A stretch of DNA of 47,255 bases from an uncultured Pseudomonadales bacterium (GCA_905182095.1 CAJJAQ010000211.1:1-47255), one strand, 5' to 3'; positions 1 through 9,350 are shown, counted from the first letter of the stretch. Notes: generated by a model not told the origin, from the letters alone. A program made the numbers and translations.

Positions 1-738
1 AAAGCCAGGTAGAACACTCATTAACGACTTACCAGCCGCTTGAAATGGTGCAGGATGCGCAGGGGTTAAAATGCCTTCACTGGCGCCTTTAACAGGTTCA
101 CGTAAGGTCCAAACCCATATGGCCATAAAAATGCCCGGAAGACCTACCGCAAGAAAGGCTGCCTGCCACGCTTTGATACCTAATGGTGCCAACGTGGGAT
201 CTGGATACCATCCATGCCAACTGTGCACAATTGCACCACCGAGAAACAAACCGATACCGGAACCGAGGTAAATGCCACTGGAGTAAATGGCCAATACCGT
301 TGCTCTGACTTTCGGCGAAAAATAATCCGAGAGCATGGAAAAAGCTGCCGGAGTGGCGCTGGCCTCACCGACACCCACACCAAATCTGCAGAATGCTAGG
401 CTGCTGAAGTTCTGGGCGAAACCAGACATCGCGGTCATCACACTCCAAAACGACAAACCCATGGAGATCAACTTTTTGCGGTTCCACATGTCTGCCAAAC
501 GACCTAAGGGAATACCGAACACGGCATAGAACACAGCGAAGGCGGTACCGTACAAAAAGCCAATCTCAGCGTCCCCAATGCCTAAGTCGGCCTTAATCTC
601 TTCGGCCAAAATCGACAAAATCTGGCGATCAATAAAGTTAAATATGTAAACTAGGATCAGTACGAACAGCACGTACTTCGCGTACCTAGCACTTGATGCT
701 TGTTCCTCTGCTGCCGAGGCTTGTTGCGCTTCAGACAT
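1..738 (-). CDS. MFS transporter, spinster-like, partial (C-terminus outside window)
   Basis: This is the N-terminal half of a major facilitator superfamily permease, about 246 codons, running off the left edge. The reading frame starts at the ATG at 738 (MSEAQQASAAEEQ) and is open to base 1. The first membrane helix carries the NFIDRQILSILAEEIKADLG signature of spinster-like MFS proteins, and the loop between helices 2 and 3 has GRLADMWNRKK, the MFS motif A. The start lies 25 bp after the stop of the nitroreductase gene upstream, so the two are probably co-transcribed. A TTG at 774 in the same frame is a less likely start. The substrate cannot be told; relatives carry organic anions or lipids. 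A second member of the same subfamily lies at 41105-42406. Confidence 0.85.
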   Translation of the reverse strand, partial: MSEAQQASAAEEQASSARYAKYVLFVLILVYIFNFIDRQILSILAEEIKADLGIGDAEIGFLYGTAFAVFYAVFGIPLGRLADMWNRKKLISMGLSFWSVMTAMSGFAQNFSSLAFCRFGVGVGEASATPAAFSMLSDYFSPKVRATVLAIYSSGIYLGSGIGLFLGGAIVHSWHGWYPDPTLAPLGIKAWQAAFLAVGLPGIFMAIWVWTLREPVKGASEGILTPAHPAPFQAAGKSLMSVLPGF

Positions 739-763
739 CACGTTGTCGGCCTCTTCATTCTCG

Positions 764-1432
764 TTACGATCCAACTATATTCTCCCCATCCCACTGTTCT
801 AATACGGTAAAACTTTGCACAGCGTTGCGCTTAAGTTTGGTTAATTGTTTAACCGGCTGACCCATTGGGATCATCGCGGCAAATGCCATGCCCTGGGGCA
901 CGCCAATAAGCTCAAAGAGCTTGTCTTCCTGTCCACCCGCAAAGGTTGTCAGCGTGCCGCCTAAACCCTCGCTTCGAGCAGCAAGCAAAATATTCCAAAC
1001 AAAAGGATAGATCGATGCGCCAGAAATCACTCCTACTCTATCAAGGCCGCTATCAAAAGAAGCGATTACCGAAAGATCTACAAAGACTAACAAGATAACC
1101 GGCGCTTGGGTCAAATTGTCGAGCATTTGTTGGGGAACTTCTGTATTTGCCACGCAAGCGTCACTGACTTGGCTAGGGTTTATAGTGTTGAACGGTGCTT
1201 CGCCAGCCTTAACCTGAGCCACATAACGCTGCATGCTAGGACGCATTATTTGAGCTAGTCCTTGGCGAGTTTCCTGGTTACGCACCACTACAACTTTCCA
1301 ACCTTGGCGGTTGCCACCACTGGGTGCAAATCGTGCGTTATCTAAAATTCGATGTAAGGTGGCATCGGTAACCGGCGCATCGGTAAACTCTCGCGCGGCA
1401 AACGTCGTGCGCATCACTTCGTAAAGTTCCAT
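764..1432 (-). CDS. nitroreductase family FMN oxidoreductase
   Basis: A 222-residue nitroreductase-fold flavoprotein, predicted cytosolic and using FMN with NAD(P)H. The N-terminus MELYEVMRTTFAAREF holds the family's FMN-phosphate arginine. It is followed by the flavin-contacting motif FAPSGGNRQGW, and near the C-terminus by GLGGTLTTFAGG, which lines the flavin site. The ATG at 1432 was chosen over an upstream in-frame start at 1507 because GGGAG lies 9 nt before it and homology to the family begins here. It is followed 25 bp later by the MFS permease gene, suggesting an operon of a flavin reductase and a transporter. The physiological substrate is unknown. Confidence 0.85.
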   Translation of the reverse strand: MELYEVMRTTFAAREFTDAPVTDATLHRILDNARFAPSGGNRQGWKVVVVRNQETRQGLAQIMRPSMQRYVAQVKAGEAPFNTINPSQVSDACVANTEVPQQMLDNLTQAPVILLVFVDLSVIASFDSGLDRVGVISGASIYPFVWNILLAARSEGLGGTLTTFAGGQEDKLFELIGVPQGMAFAAMIPMGQPVKQLTKLKRNAVQSFTVLEQWDGENIVGS

Positions 1433-1811
1433 TAGTTGTGTCTCCCAAAGATTGTTCTTTTGCTCTGCGCAATTGATTTCGTCGACTTTGACTAATGCGT
1501 GTGGCACCAGCCACTTGTGACTTGCACATATGCCATTTACTTTCGCCAGTTCTCTGAACTTTTTGCCTCAGTTTTTTCTAGGTCATTCACCCAGGCACTT
1601 TATCTACCCCATTTACCTCAAGAGCAAATTGCTGGCTAAATGCACCATAACGGTAAAATGAGTGGCCAAAAATCTCAGCCCGAACAATAGCCCATGAACC
1701 TAGCCGGGTGAATCATTTCCGTTCAAAACTGACGCCTAACACACATTCATAACGACTATTTATGCGACACTAACAACCGTTACAGAAGAACCTACAAGAA
1801 CATTCAAAAAC
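1433..1811. other. divergent intergenic region
   Basis: About 380 bp separate the leftward nitroreductase-MFS pair from the rightward rluE. It must hold both promoters, but I could not pick a convincing -35/-10 pair. Short open frames here extend only as antisense or out-of-frame parts of the nitroreductase gene. No RNA gene or repeat was seen. Confidence 0.5.
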
Positions 1812-2357
1812 ATGGCAACTACGCTTTTATTCAACAAGCCCTACAATGTTCTGTGCCAATTCACAGATGCTCAAGAACGCCAATGCCTTGCTGATTTTAT
1901 TAGTACGCCTGGGGTTTATGCTGCAGGACGATTAGATCGCGACAGCGAAGGCTTATTAGTCCTAACCGATGACGGTGCGTTGAATCAAAAGATCACCCAT
2001 CCCGGGCGCAAGATGAGTAAGAGCTATTGGGTGCAGGTAGAGGGTGCTCCGGAAGCTGCAGATCTTCAGCCGCTGCTAGACGGCATGTTATTGAAAGATG
2101 GGCCATGTTTACCGGTAAGTTGGGCATTTGGTCGACAGCCCAAGGCAACCACAGATATTTGGCCGCGCCAACCACCCATTCGCCAGCGCCAACAAATACC
2201 CACAACTTGGCTAACGCTAACTTTGAAAGAGGGTCGAAACAGGCAGGTACGACGTATGTGCGCAGGCTTAGGTTTTCCTGTTTTGCGTCTTATACGTTAT
2301 CGGGTTGGGTCTTGGACGATAGATGGTATTGCCCCAGGAGAATCTGCCGCGGTTTAA
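1812..2357 (+). CDS. rluE: 23S rRNA pseudouridine synthase RluE
   Basis: A 181-residue RsuA/RluB/E/F-type pseudouridine synthase without the N-terminal S4 domain, as expected for RluE, which modifies U2457 of 23S rRNA in E. coli. It opens with the family strand LLFNKPYNVLCQF, carries the catalytic motif GRLDRDSEGLLVL (catalytic aspartate at residue 42), and ends with LTLKEGRNRQVRRM, the RNA-facing motif close to the C-terminus. Length and motif order fit RluE better than RluB or RluF. It is convergent with a nitroreductase gene, whose stop lies 19 bp away. It appears to be a single-gene unit. Confidence 0.92.
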   Translation: MATTLLFNKPYNVLCQFTDAQERQCLADFISTPGVYAAGRLDRDSEGLLVLTDDGALNQKITHPGRKMSKSYWVQVEGAPEAADLQPLLDGMLLKDGPCLPVSWAFGRQPKATTDIWPRQPPIRQRQQIPTTWLTLTLKEGRNRQVRRMCAGLGFPVLRLIRYRVGSWTIDGIAPGESAAV

Positions 2358-2376
2358 GTCTTTAGTTCAACCTTCG

Positions 2377-2988
2377 CTACGATTGTGGCTCTGAGGGCAT
2401 CTGCCCAGCGAAGGCAAGCTCAGAGATGGCTTTGCGTGGACTAGGTGCTTCGCGATCTTGTAGCGGTTGAGGCAAGTCTTGTTTGTCGCCAGAACACCCT
2501 ACTGCGACCATTGCCTGGAGCTTATAAATCTCACCTAAATTCAGTACCGCAGGCGCCTGATCATGCTCTACACCCCACATTGCGTGAGTGACTAAGCCCA
2601 TGCTTTGGGCTTGCAGGGCAAAACTCATCCAAGCGCTGCCGGTATCAAAACTGTAAGTTGGTGCTGGCGCATCGTTATGTTCAAAGGTAGTACGCGCAAC
2701 AATGGCTACCAAAGCGCCGGCATCTTTAGCCCAAGCTTGGTTCATATCCATGATGAGATCAAACATCGGCTGCCATTGAGGCGTATCGCGCAGGGCATAC
2801 ACAAAGCGCCAAGGTTGTGAGTTAAAACAGGAGGGAGCCCATCGAGCAGCTTCAACCAGCTGCTCAATCTGGCCAAGGGTGAGCGCGTCGCCACTCATGG
2901 CTCGAGGCGACCAGCGGCGGATAAACTGACTATCCGCTTCGGCCTCGGGACTGCGGGTGAGTAAAACGTCTGTGTCTAAAGTTGACAT
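2377..2988 (-). CDS. nitroreductase family protein
   Basis: A 203-residue nitroreductase-fold protein distinct from the one at 764-1432. FIRRWSPRAMSG is the N-terminal FMN-binding arginine region, AARWAPSCFNSQPWRFV the flavin motif, and MVAVGCSGDKQDLP the C-terminal strand. AWAKDAGALVAIVA and FDTGSAWMSFALQAQSMGL match the helical core of the family. GAGGAAG lies just before the ATG at 2988. The gene lies 53 bp downstream of pntB on the same strand, so it could be read through from the transhydrogenase operon, which would place an NAD(P)H consumer after an NADPH generator. Substrate unknown. Confidence 0.85.
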   Translation of the reverse strand: MSTLDTDVLLTRSPEAEADSQFIRRWSPRAMSGDALTLGQIEQLVEAARWAPSCFNSQPWRFVYALRDTPQWQPMFDLIMDMNQAWAKDAGALVAIVARTTFEHNDAPAPTYSFDTGSAWMSFALQAQSMGLVTHAMWGVEHDQAPAVLNLGEIYKLQAMVAVGCSGDKQDLPQPLQDREAPSPRKAISELAFAGQMPSEPQS

Positions 2989-3041
2989 AAAGCTTCCTCA
3001 CCCACCTTTATTTAGAGATATTGCCTGACCCCAATTCTAAA

Positions 3042-4403
3042 CTAGGTCTTAAATTCGGCAACTACAGCAGCAAGAGACTGCTTGGCATCACCAAACAACA
3101 TCCGCGTATTGTCACCAAAGAACAATGGATTATCCACACCAGAGAAGCCTGAGGCCATAGACCGCTTAAGTACAAAGACAGTCTGAGCATAATCGACGTT
3201 AATGATCGGCATGCCGTAAATTGGGCTGTTCTCATCGTTACGTGCCGCAGGATTAACTACGTCATTGGCTCCAATGACTACCGCCACATCGACTTTGTCT
3301 ATGCGCGGGTTAATGTCTTCCATTTCAACCAATTGGTCATATGGCACGTTAGCTTCGGCCAACAGTACGTTCATATGTCCTGGCATACGACCTGCAACTG
3401 GGTGAATGGCGTAAGTCACTTCCGCGCCATTTTTCTCTAACAACTCACCCAACTCTCGCACTACGTGCTGAGCCTGGGCTACTGCCATGCCATATCCAGG
3501 TACAAATGTGACCGACTGAGCCGCTTCAAGGATAAGAAACGCATCTTCGCTGTTAATTGGCTTAACTTCGCCTTCAACCTTAGTCGCTTCCTTAACCGCG
3601 CCGAAGCCGGAAAACAGTACGTGGCCCAAAGAGCGATTCATCGCCTTACACATTATGTTTGTCAAGATAATGCCCGCTGCACCAACCATAGACCCCGCAA
3701 CAATCAAAATATTGTTATTGATTGCAAAACCAGCGGCACAAGCCGCTAAGCCGGAGTAACTATTAAGCAGTGAAATAACCACTGGCATATCCGCACCACC
3801 GATGGGTAGTACAGCCATAACACCAAAAACTAGGGCCAGAGTAATGACCGCGTAAAGATATGGCGAATCTATCGCAGGCTCTAAACAGAACATCACTGAA
3901 CAAACAACTAGCGCCACCAAAATCATGGCATTAACGAAACGCTGAGCACCAAAAACAACAGCCGCTGAGTTGATGACTTCCGACAATTTGCCCCAAGCCA
4001 AAATACTGCCACTGAAGGTCATGCCGCCGATTAAGATGGAGAGCAAAATCGTGATGTGCGTGAACGTAGTGTTGTCTAAATTATATAACGCGGCCCAACC
4101 CACCATTAAACTGGCGATACCACCAGAGCCGTTAAACAGCGCAACCATTTCGGGCATGCTAGTCATTTCAACTTTCTGAGCAGTAACAGCGCCCACCAGT
4201 GAGCCCACTAAAATGGCCCCAATAATCCATTCCCACGGTAGAATGTCTTTGTTGAACAGGGTGGCTACTACAGCGATTAACATGGCGATAGAGGAAAGCT
4301 TGTTGCCTCTAACTGCAGTCGCTGGAGAACCCAACTGCTTCAAGCCAAAGATAAATAAGGCAGCAGCAACCACATACCATAAGTTAATAATTTCTAAGCT
4401 CAT
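3042..4403 (-). CDS. pntB: NAD(P) transhydrogenase subunit beta
   Basis: A 453-residue beta subunit of the inner-membrane proton-translocating transhydrogenase, which drives NADPH formation from NADH with the proton gradient. The first about 260 residues are a string of hydrophobic helices (domain II). The C-terminal domain III binds NADP(H) and shows VTFVPGYGMAVAQAQ, then AGRMPGHMNVLLAEA and VVIGANDVVNPAA. Length is close to that of known PntB. Its ATG overlaps the stop of pntAB in an ATGA arrangement (4400-4403), indicating translational coupling. It is the last gene of the pntAA-pntAB-pntB operon. Confidence 0.96.
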   Translation of the reverse strand: MSLEIINLWYVVAAALFIFGLKQLGSPATAVRGNKLSSIAMLIAVVATLFNKDILPWEWIIGAILVGSLVGAVTAQKVEMTSMPEMVALFNGSGGIASLMVGWAALYNLDNTTFTHITILLSILIGGMTFSGSILAWGKLSEVINSAAVVFGAQRFVNAMILVALVVCSVMFCLEPAIDSPYLYAVITLALVFGVMAVLPIGGADMPVVISLLNSYSGLAACAAGFAINNNILIVAGSMVGAAGIILTNIMCKAMNRSLGHVLFSGFGAVKEATKVEGEVKPINSEDAFLILEAAQSVTFVPGYGMAVAQAQHVVRELGELLEKNGAEVTYAIHPVAGRMPGHMNVLLAEANVPYDQLVEMEDINPRIDKVDVAVVIGANDVVNPAARNDENSPIYGMPIINVDYAQTVFVLKRSMASGFSGVDNPLFFGDNTRMLFGDAKQSLAAVVAEFKT

Positions 4404-4702
4404 GATTTACCTCCGCTGGGATCAACATCTTTCTTCTTGAACATGCTCAACATTCTGTTGGTAACCATATAGCCACCGACCACATTAATAGTGGCAAACA
4501 TAACCGCCGCTGCACCCAAGATAGTCGCCAGCAAGTCAGTACCAGAACCAGCAGAGATCAGTGCACCGACAATGGTGATCCCTGAGATGGCGTTGGCGCC
4601 AGACATTAGGGGGGTGTGCAAGGTCGCAGGCACCTTAGAGATCAATTCGAAGCCCAAGAATATGGACAACATTAGTATCAACGCTAAAAAGACAGCATCC
4701 AT
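4400..4702 (-). CDS. pntAB: NAD(P) transhydrogenase subunit alpha part 2
   Basis: A 100-residue membrane subunit with three to four hydrophobic helices, the separate second half of the alpha subunit in organisms with a three-gene transhydrogenase such as Rhodospirillum rubrum. ELISKVPATLHTPLMSGAN is the family signature, followed by AISGITIVGALI and a short charged tail. With PntB it forms the proton channel. Its ATG is 2 bp after the pntAA stop and its stop overlaps the pntB start, so the three genes are a tight operon. Confidence 0.95.
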   Translation of the reverse strand: MDAVFLALILMLSIFLGFELISKVPATLHTPLMSGANAISGITIVGALISAGSGTDLLATILGAAAVMFATINVVGGYMVTNRMLSMFKKKDVDPSGGKS

Positions 4703-4704
4703 GA

Positions 4705-5841
4705 CTACGCTCCGCTATATATGTTTTTAATGGTCTCGTTAACCACAGCGCCATCACGAGTGATGACACAGCTTTGAACGATTTCGTCTTCAGGATCTAA
4801 AGTAAGCTGCTTGGCTTCTTCATCCCAAAATTCTTGCAAAAGGTTTACCAAATTATTGGAATACATTTCGCTGGCATTGCGTGCCACTTCACCAGGCAAG
4901 TTACCTTGACCAATAATTTTCACGCCATTGATTTCAACAACTTCGTTGAGCACTGAGCCTTCAACATTGCCACCGGTCTCTACAGCCATGTCGACAATAA
5001 CGCTGCCTGGCTGCATAGATTCGATCATATCGCGGTCAATCAACTGAGGCGCTGGACGACCAAATAACTGGGCAGTAGTGATCACAACATCTGATTGGCT
5101 GATAACTTGCTTCTGCCCTTCGCGCTGTATTGCCATTTGCTCAGGCGTCAGCGCTTTCGCGTATCCCTGTTCAGTTTGGCCTGTGTCACCTAAATCTATT
5201 TCTACAAATTTGGCACCTAAGGACTGTACTTGCTCGGCAACCACCGGGCGCGTATCGAATGCTTCAACTCGTGCGCCAAGGCGCTTTGCTGTCGCAATAG
5301 CCTGAAGGCCTGCAACACCCGCTCCAATAACAAAGACTCTTGCCGGTCTGATGGTGCCTGAAGGCGTCATCATCATGGGCATGATCTTTGGCGAGTGGAA
5401 AGCTGCTTGGATAACCGTCACATAACCCGCAAGGTTTGCTTGGGAAGACAGTGCATCCATTTTTTGCGCCCGCGTACTCCGAGGCACCATTTCCATTGAA
5501 ATAGCTGTAACACCCTGAGTTGCAAGAGACTCGACAAGTGCCTTTTCGTTAAAGGGGTCAAGGAAGCTAATGGTGATAGCCCCCGACTTCAGCATGGTTA
5601 CTTCTGTTGCATCCGGCTTGCGTACACAGATTAGCAAATCTGCTGCGGCAATTACGTCATTGCGAGAGACAATCGATACACCAGCGTCGACGAACAAATC
5701 GTCACTGAATCCAGATGCTGCGCCAGCACCACTTTCCATGCTTATGGAAAAACCGAGTTTGATTAATTTACTAGCATTGGCGGGTACCAGTGCACATCGC
5801 ACTTCACCAGGCCAAGTTTCCTTCGGCACTCCAATTTGCAT
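4705..5841 (-). CDS. pntAA: NAD(P) transhydrogenase subunit alpha part 1
   Basis: A 378-residue soluble NAD(H)-binding subunit (domain I). The start MQIGVPKETWPGEVRCALVP is the alanine dehydrogenase/PntAA signature. FVIGAGVAGLQAIATAKRLG is the NAD-binding glycine motif around residue 170, and the stretch GDTGQTEQGYAKALTPEQ matches the mobile loop that closes over the nucleotide. Length fits the split-alpha type rather than the about 510-residue fused PntA of E. coli. A purine-rich AGGGGG lies just before the ATG at 5841. The gene opens the pnt operon and is divergent from the TRAP transporter genes. Confidence 0.96.
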   Translation of the reverse strand: MQIGVPKETWPGEVRCALVPANASKLIKLGFSISMESGAGAASGFSDDLFVDAGVSIVSRNDVIAAADLLICVRKPDATEVTMLKSGAITISFLDPFNEKALVESLATQGVTAISMEMVPRSTRAQKMDALSSQANLAGYVTVIQAAFHSPKIMPMMMTPSGTIRPARVFVIGAGVAGLQAIATAKRLGARVEAFDTRPVVAEQVQSLGAKFVEIDLGDTGQTEQGYAKALTPEQMAIQREGQKQVISQSDVVITTAQLFGRPAPQLIDRDMIESMQPGSVIVDMAVETGGNVEGSVLNEVVEINGVKIIGQGNLPGEVARNASEMYSNNLVNLLQEFWDEEAKQLTLDPEDEIVQSCVITRDGAVVNETIKNIYSGA

Positions 5842-6278
5842 AAAGCCCCCTAAAATTTGTTTAATAACTGTGTGTCGAAGTACAACCTGCAGATGCTCTG
5901 CAATAATCTTTGACAGTCTCTTTGGACGAGTATTCTACTGAATAAGTAGAACCACCGACATCCTAGCGGCGGCAAGTTACCAGCACATCCCAGTGAAGAA
6001 AATGGAATAACTCACAAGCAATACATTCCGTTTAAGAATTTATCGCAAATGCCGGAAATGCATACAACAAGACCACCGCAAGCCGTTATTCTGCGAGGCA
6101 CCTGGGAAACAATCCGCCGCCGCAATGCAGGTAAGATAGCAACAGTGCAAAAAAGCCGAAGCAAAAACCCCTATAGATCCTTGCATATGGCGACTAGGGT
6201 TCCCACAATCTGCTTCACCAAAACAATTAGCCGCTCTACTAGACTCCAGTAGTCGGCGGCAACCGGTAGACGAAGGAT
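5842..6278. other. divergent intergenic region between pntAA and dctP
   Basis: This 437-bp stretch separates the leftward pnt operon from the rightward TRAP operon and must hold both promoters. Open frames on both strands between about 6040 and 6300 lack ribosome sites and resemble no protein I know. I could not define a promoter or operator with confidence. Confidence 0.45.
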
Positions 6279-7397
6279 ATGGCGCGTAAATCAATTACCA
6301 ATAAAGCTGCACTGATAGCCGTGACCAGCGCGTTTGTTATCGGCATGTTCGCCACCTTGGCTGTGCGGCCAATTAACCCACCCGCCGTTAACTCTGCGGA
6401 GCCGGACAATGCAGCCCAAGTAAGGCTAAACTGGCGGGTGCCCATTGTCTTCCCAAGGACCATGCCAGTGCTGGGCGAAAACCCAGTTTATGTGGCAAAG
6501 ATGATCGACCAAGCAAGTAATGGCGGCATCAAGTTCAACCTATTCGACCCTGGTGAGATAGCTCCAGCTTTTGCCATCACCGACGCGGTCAGGGATGGCA
6601 AAGTCCCTGCAGGTTACACCTGGCTAGGTTACGACCAGGGCAAAATTCCGTCGTCACCTTTAATTTCAGCAGTGCCCTTTGGCATGGAACCTTGGGAATA
6701 CAGCGCTTGGTGGTATGAGGCGGGAGGGCGTGAACTGACTGAAAACCTCTATGTAGAGCATAATTTGATGCCCCTCTACTGCGGCATGACCGGACCTGAA
6801 ACCGCTGGTTGGTTTAGGCAAAAGATCGAGACATTGGAAGATGTTAAGGGGTTAAAAATTCGCTTTGCCGGCCTCGGTGGTAAAGTTATAGAACGCCTTG
6901 GAGCCAGCGTCACCATGATCCCTGGTGGTGAGATATTTCAGGCGCTAGAAAAAGGCGCAATTGATGCAACAGAGTTCGCCCTCCCCATAGTCGATCAGTC
7001 TTTGGGCTTTAATCGGGTCGCAAAATTTAATTACTACCCTGGCTGGCACCAACCTTTTACTGCCTCTCACTTGGTGGTTAACCTGAAAGTCTGGGAACAA
7101 CTTTCTCAAGCAGACCAAGCACTCATTGAACTGGCATGTACCGCAGCTGTGACCCGCAACTTAGCTCAAGCTGAAGCACTCCAAGGTGATGTGATTGCAG
7201 GGTTTGCTGATATAGGCGTATCTGCCGAAATACTGCCCGAAGAGTTGTTACGAGAATTAAACCGAGTGGCCGATGACATCCTTAACGAAGAAGCGGCTAA
7301 AGACGAAGATTTCGCCGAGATTCTCGCCTCGCAAAGGGCTTTCCGTAAAAGCTATGCCCAATGGAAATCTCGCGCCTACCTTCCCAGAGACTTTTAA
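6279..7397 (+). CDS. dctP: TRAP transporter substrate-binding subunit DctP
   Basis: A 372-residue periplasmic solute-binding protein of a tripartite ATP-independent transporter. Residues 10-30 (AALIAVTSAFVIGMFATLAV) form a signal peptide or uncleaved anchor. KGLKIRFAGLGGKVIERLG contains the arginine that binds the substrate carboxylate in DctP proteins. IPGGEIFQALEKGAIDATEF is the family signature seen in the 2-oxoacid/mannitol-chloroaromatic branch. The TAA stop overlaps the dctQ start (TAATG). AAGGA lies only 1 nt from the ATG at 6279, an unusually short spacing, but no better start exists. The ligand is probably an organic acid; its identity cannot be read. Confidence 0.9.
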   Translation: MARKSITNKAALIAVTSAFVIGMFATLAVRPINPPAVNSAEPDNAAQVRLNWRVPIVFPRTMPVLGENPVYVAKMIDQASNGGIKFNLFDPGEIAPAFAITDAVRDGKVPAGYTWLGYDQGKIPSSPLISAVPFGMEPWEYSAWWYEAGGRELTENLYVEHNLMPLYCGMTGPETAGWFRQKIETLEDVKGLKIRFAGLGGKVIERLGASVTMIPGGEIFQALEKGAIDATEFALPIVDQSLGFNRVAKFNYYPGWHQPFTASHLVVNLKVWEQLSQADQALIELACTAAVTRNLAQAEALQGDVIAGFADIGVSAEILPEELLRELNRVADDILNEEAAKDEDFAEILASQRAFRKSYAQWKSRAYLPRDF

Positions 7398-7978
7398 TGG
7401 CTCTGGATACTCTGCCTCATACGCCGCTGTCTAGACAGCTAGACAATTTTGTTCAGTGGATAGGTCGTGGGCTTTCCTATATTTGGTTAGTCCTGCTATT
7501 TGTCATAGTCATTAATGTCTTGTTGCGCTATTTGTTCAGCGAGGGTCGAATCGAGTTAGAAGAACTACAGTGGCATCTGTACTGCATTGGTTTTTTGCTT
7601 GGCATGAGCTACGCCTATCAGGCAGATGTGCATATTCGCGTGGACGTGTTGCACGAACGCTTTAGCCCGCAACTGCGAGCATGGATTGAACTGTATGGTA
7701 TTTTATTGTTTCTTATACCCTTTATTGCCTTAATCCTAATTTTCAGTGTGCAATTCGTCTCGTCGTCTTTTCTCGTCAGTGAGGTTTCACCTTCCCCTGG
7801 CGGTTTACCCTTCCGCTGGGCAATTAAGGCAATACTCCCACTGGGCTTTGCTTTACTGCTTTTGACAGTTTTCGCCCGACTTATCAGAGTTTGGTATTTT
7901 CTCTTTATCGCAGATGAAGAAACTACCGACTGCCTAACAGCCAACGATGAACAAACTGAGGAAACCCATGGCCGCTAA
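7397..7978 (+). CDS. dctQ: TRAP transporter small permease DctQ
   Basis: A 193-residue four-helix membrane subunit. Hydrophobic segments lie near residues 28-50, 65-80, 100-125 and 145-170. The motif LQWHLYCIGFLLGMSYAYQ, followed by VHIRVDVLHERFSP, is characteristic of DctQ. The start at 7397 was chosen because its ATG shares one base with the dctP stop (TAATG) and agrees with family length; an in-frame ATG at 7361 would overlap dctP by 37 bp. It overlaps dctM by 11 bp, so all three subunits are translationally coupled. Confidence 0.9.
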   Translation: MALDTLPHTPLSRQLDNFVQWIGRGLSYIWLVLLFVIVINVLLRYLFSEGRIELEELQWHLYCIGFLLGMSYAYQADVHIRVDVLHERFSPQLRAWIELYGILLFLIPFIALILIFSVQFVSSSFLVSEVSPSPGGLPFRWAIKAILPLGFALLLLTVFARLIRVWYFLFIADEETTDCLTANDEQTEETHGR

Positions 7979-9317
7979 TGAAGTTCTGGCAGTGATGATG
8001 TTTGTGAGTTTCATTGCCTTGGTATTCACAGGCTTCCCAGTGGCATGGCTACTCGGCGGTTTGGCCATCCTCTTTAGTGCACTAGCCGTGGTTTTAGAAG
8101 CAGACTTCAATCTGGCCATTGGCATGGATTGGAATTACACATCGCTGACCGTTGAGCGGATATGGAACGTGATGGAAAACTGGGTCATGGTGGCCCTGCC
8201 CATGTTCATTTTAATGGGCCTGTTACTTGACCGTTCTGGTATTGCTAACCAACTGATGATTAGTTTTGCTCGTTTATTTGGCGGCTTGCGCGGAGGCCTA
8301 GCCATAGCAGTGACTGTGATCGGTCTTTTGCTCGCAGCCACTACCGGCATTATTGGCGCGTCAGTTGTCTTGCTAGCATTACTCGGCCTGCCGGTGATGA
8401 TGCAACAGGGTTACGATAAATCTCTCGCCGCCGGAACCGTTTGCGCGGTGGGCACCCTTGGCATTCTTATTCCACCCAGCATCATGCTGGTACTTATGGC
8501 AGACCGTATGTCTATGAGTGTGGGTGACCTCTTCCTTGGCGCAGTATTTCCGGGCGCACTGTTAGGCGGACTTTACATAGCCTATATATTGTTGGTGGGT
8601 TGGTTATCCCCTGAAAAGGCCCCTGCAGCACCAACCCAGCCCTTTGATTGGCAGGCGGTAAAAGATTTATTCCTCGCCATACTGCCCCCGGCATTTCTTA
8701 TTTTAGCTGTACTAGGCAGCATTTTCTTTGGTCTAGCCACACCAACAGAAGCCGCAGGCGTAGGTGCTGCGGGCGCGCTTTTATTAGCGGTGGTGAAGGG
8801 CCAAATGTCGAAAGCCGTCATTCGTGAAGTACTTCAAGAGACAACAAAAACCACCGCCTATATCTTTGCTGTCCTACTTGGCGCCACGGCCTTCTCTTTG
8901 GTATTGCGCGGCCTCGGCGGAGACGAGTTGATAGAAGGTGTGCTGCTAAACCTACCATTCGAACCGACTGGCATCATGATTTGTATATTGCTAGCTACCT
9001 TTTTGCTCGGCTTTTTTCTTGACTGGATTGAACTGACGCTAATTGTTCTGCCATTGGTTTCTCCCGTAGTCACAGGCTTGGGCTTCGACCCCATTTGGTT
9101 CACTATTCTTTTCGCCGTGTGCCTACAAACAAGTTTTCTAACGCCACCCGTAGGGTTCGCCATTTTTTATCTGAAAGGTGTAGCGCCGGAAGGTATAGAT
9201 GTAACCACCATCTATAAGGGCGTGGTGCCGTTCATTGCATTGCAGGTGTTAGGTATGTTGATCATCTTCAATTGGCAGGCTGTAGTGACCTGGTTACCTG
9301 CACAAGCCTATGGGTAG
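7968..9317 (+). CDS. dctM: TRAP transporter large permease DctM
   Basis: A 449-residue, 11-12 helix membrane protein that forms the substrate channel of the TRAP system and couples uptake to the sodium gradient. The motifs TTGIIGASVVLLALLGLPVM, GTLGILIPPSIMLVLMADRM and FLTPPVGFAIFYLKGVAP are family hallmarks. The ATG at 7968 was chosen over one at 7947 because GAGG stands 6 nt upstream of it and MAANEVLAV starts the first helix. It ends the operon. No substrate-metabolising gene lies next to it, so the transported acid stays unknown. Confidence 0.92.
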   Translation: MAANEVLAVMMFVSFIALVFTGFPVAWLLGGLAILFSALAVVLEADFNLAIGMDWNYTSLTVERIWNVMENWVMVALPMFILMGLLLDRSGIANQLMISFARLFGGLRGGLAIAVTVIGLLLAATTGIIGASVVLLALLGLPVMMQQGYDKSLAAGTVCAVGTLGILIPPSIMLVLMADRMSMSVGDLFLGAVFPGALLGGLYIAYILLVGWLSPEKAPAAPTQPFDWQAVKDLFLAILPPAFLILAVLGSIFFGLATPTEAAGVGAAGALLLAVVKGQMSKAVIREVLQETTKTTAYIFAVLLGATAFSLVLRGLGGDELIEGVLLNLPFEPTGIMICILLATFLLGFFLDWIELTLIVLPLVSPVVTGLGFDPIWFTILFAVCLQTSFLTPPVGFAIFYLKGVAPEGIDVTTIYKGVVPFIALQVLGMLIIFNWQAVVTWLPAQAYG

Positions 9318-9320
9318 GAA

Positions 9321-9350
9321 TAGATAGGCATAGATAGGCATAGATAGGCA
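9321..9350 (+). repeat. 10-bp tandem repeat, three perfect copies
   Basis: The unit TAGATAGGCA is repeated three times without a mismatch, starting 3 bp after the dctM stop codon; a partial further copy (TAGGAA) precedes it. It lies in the 220-bp gap before the hotdog gene. No function is evident; simple slippage expansion is the plainest reading. Confidence 0.85.

Noticed and set aside
5570-5941. 123-residue plus-strand open frame opposite pntAA
   Set aside because: It is antisense to a strongly conserved gene, has no ribosome site and its product resembles nothing.
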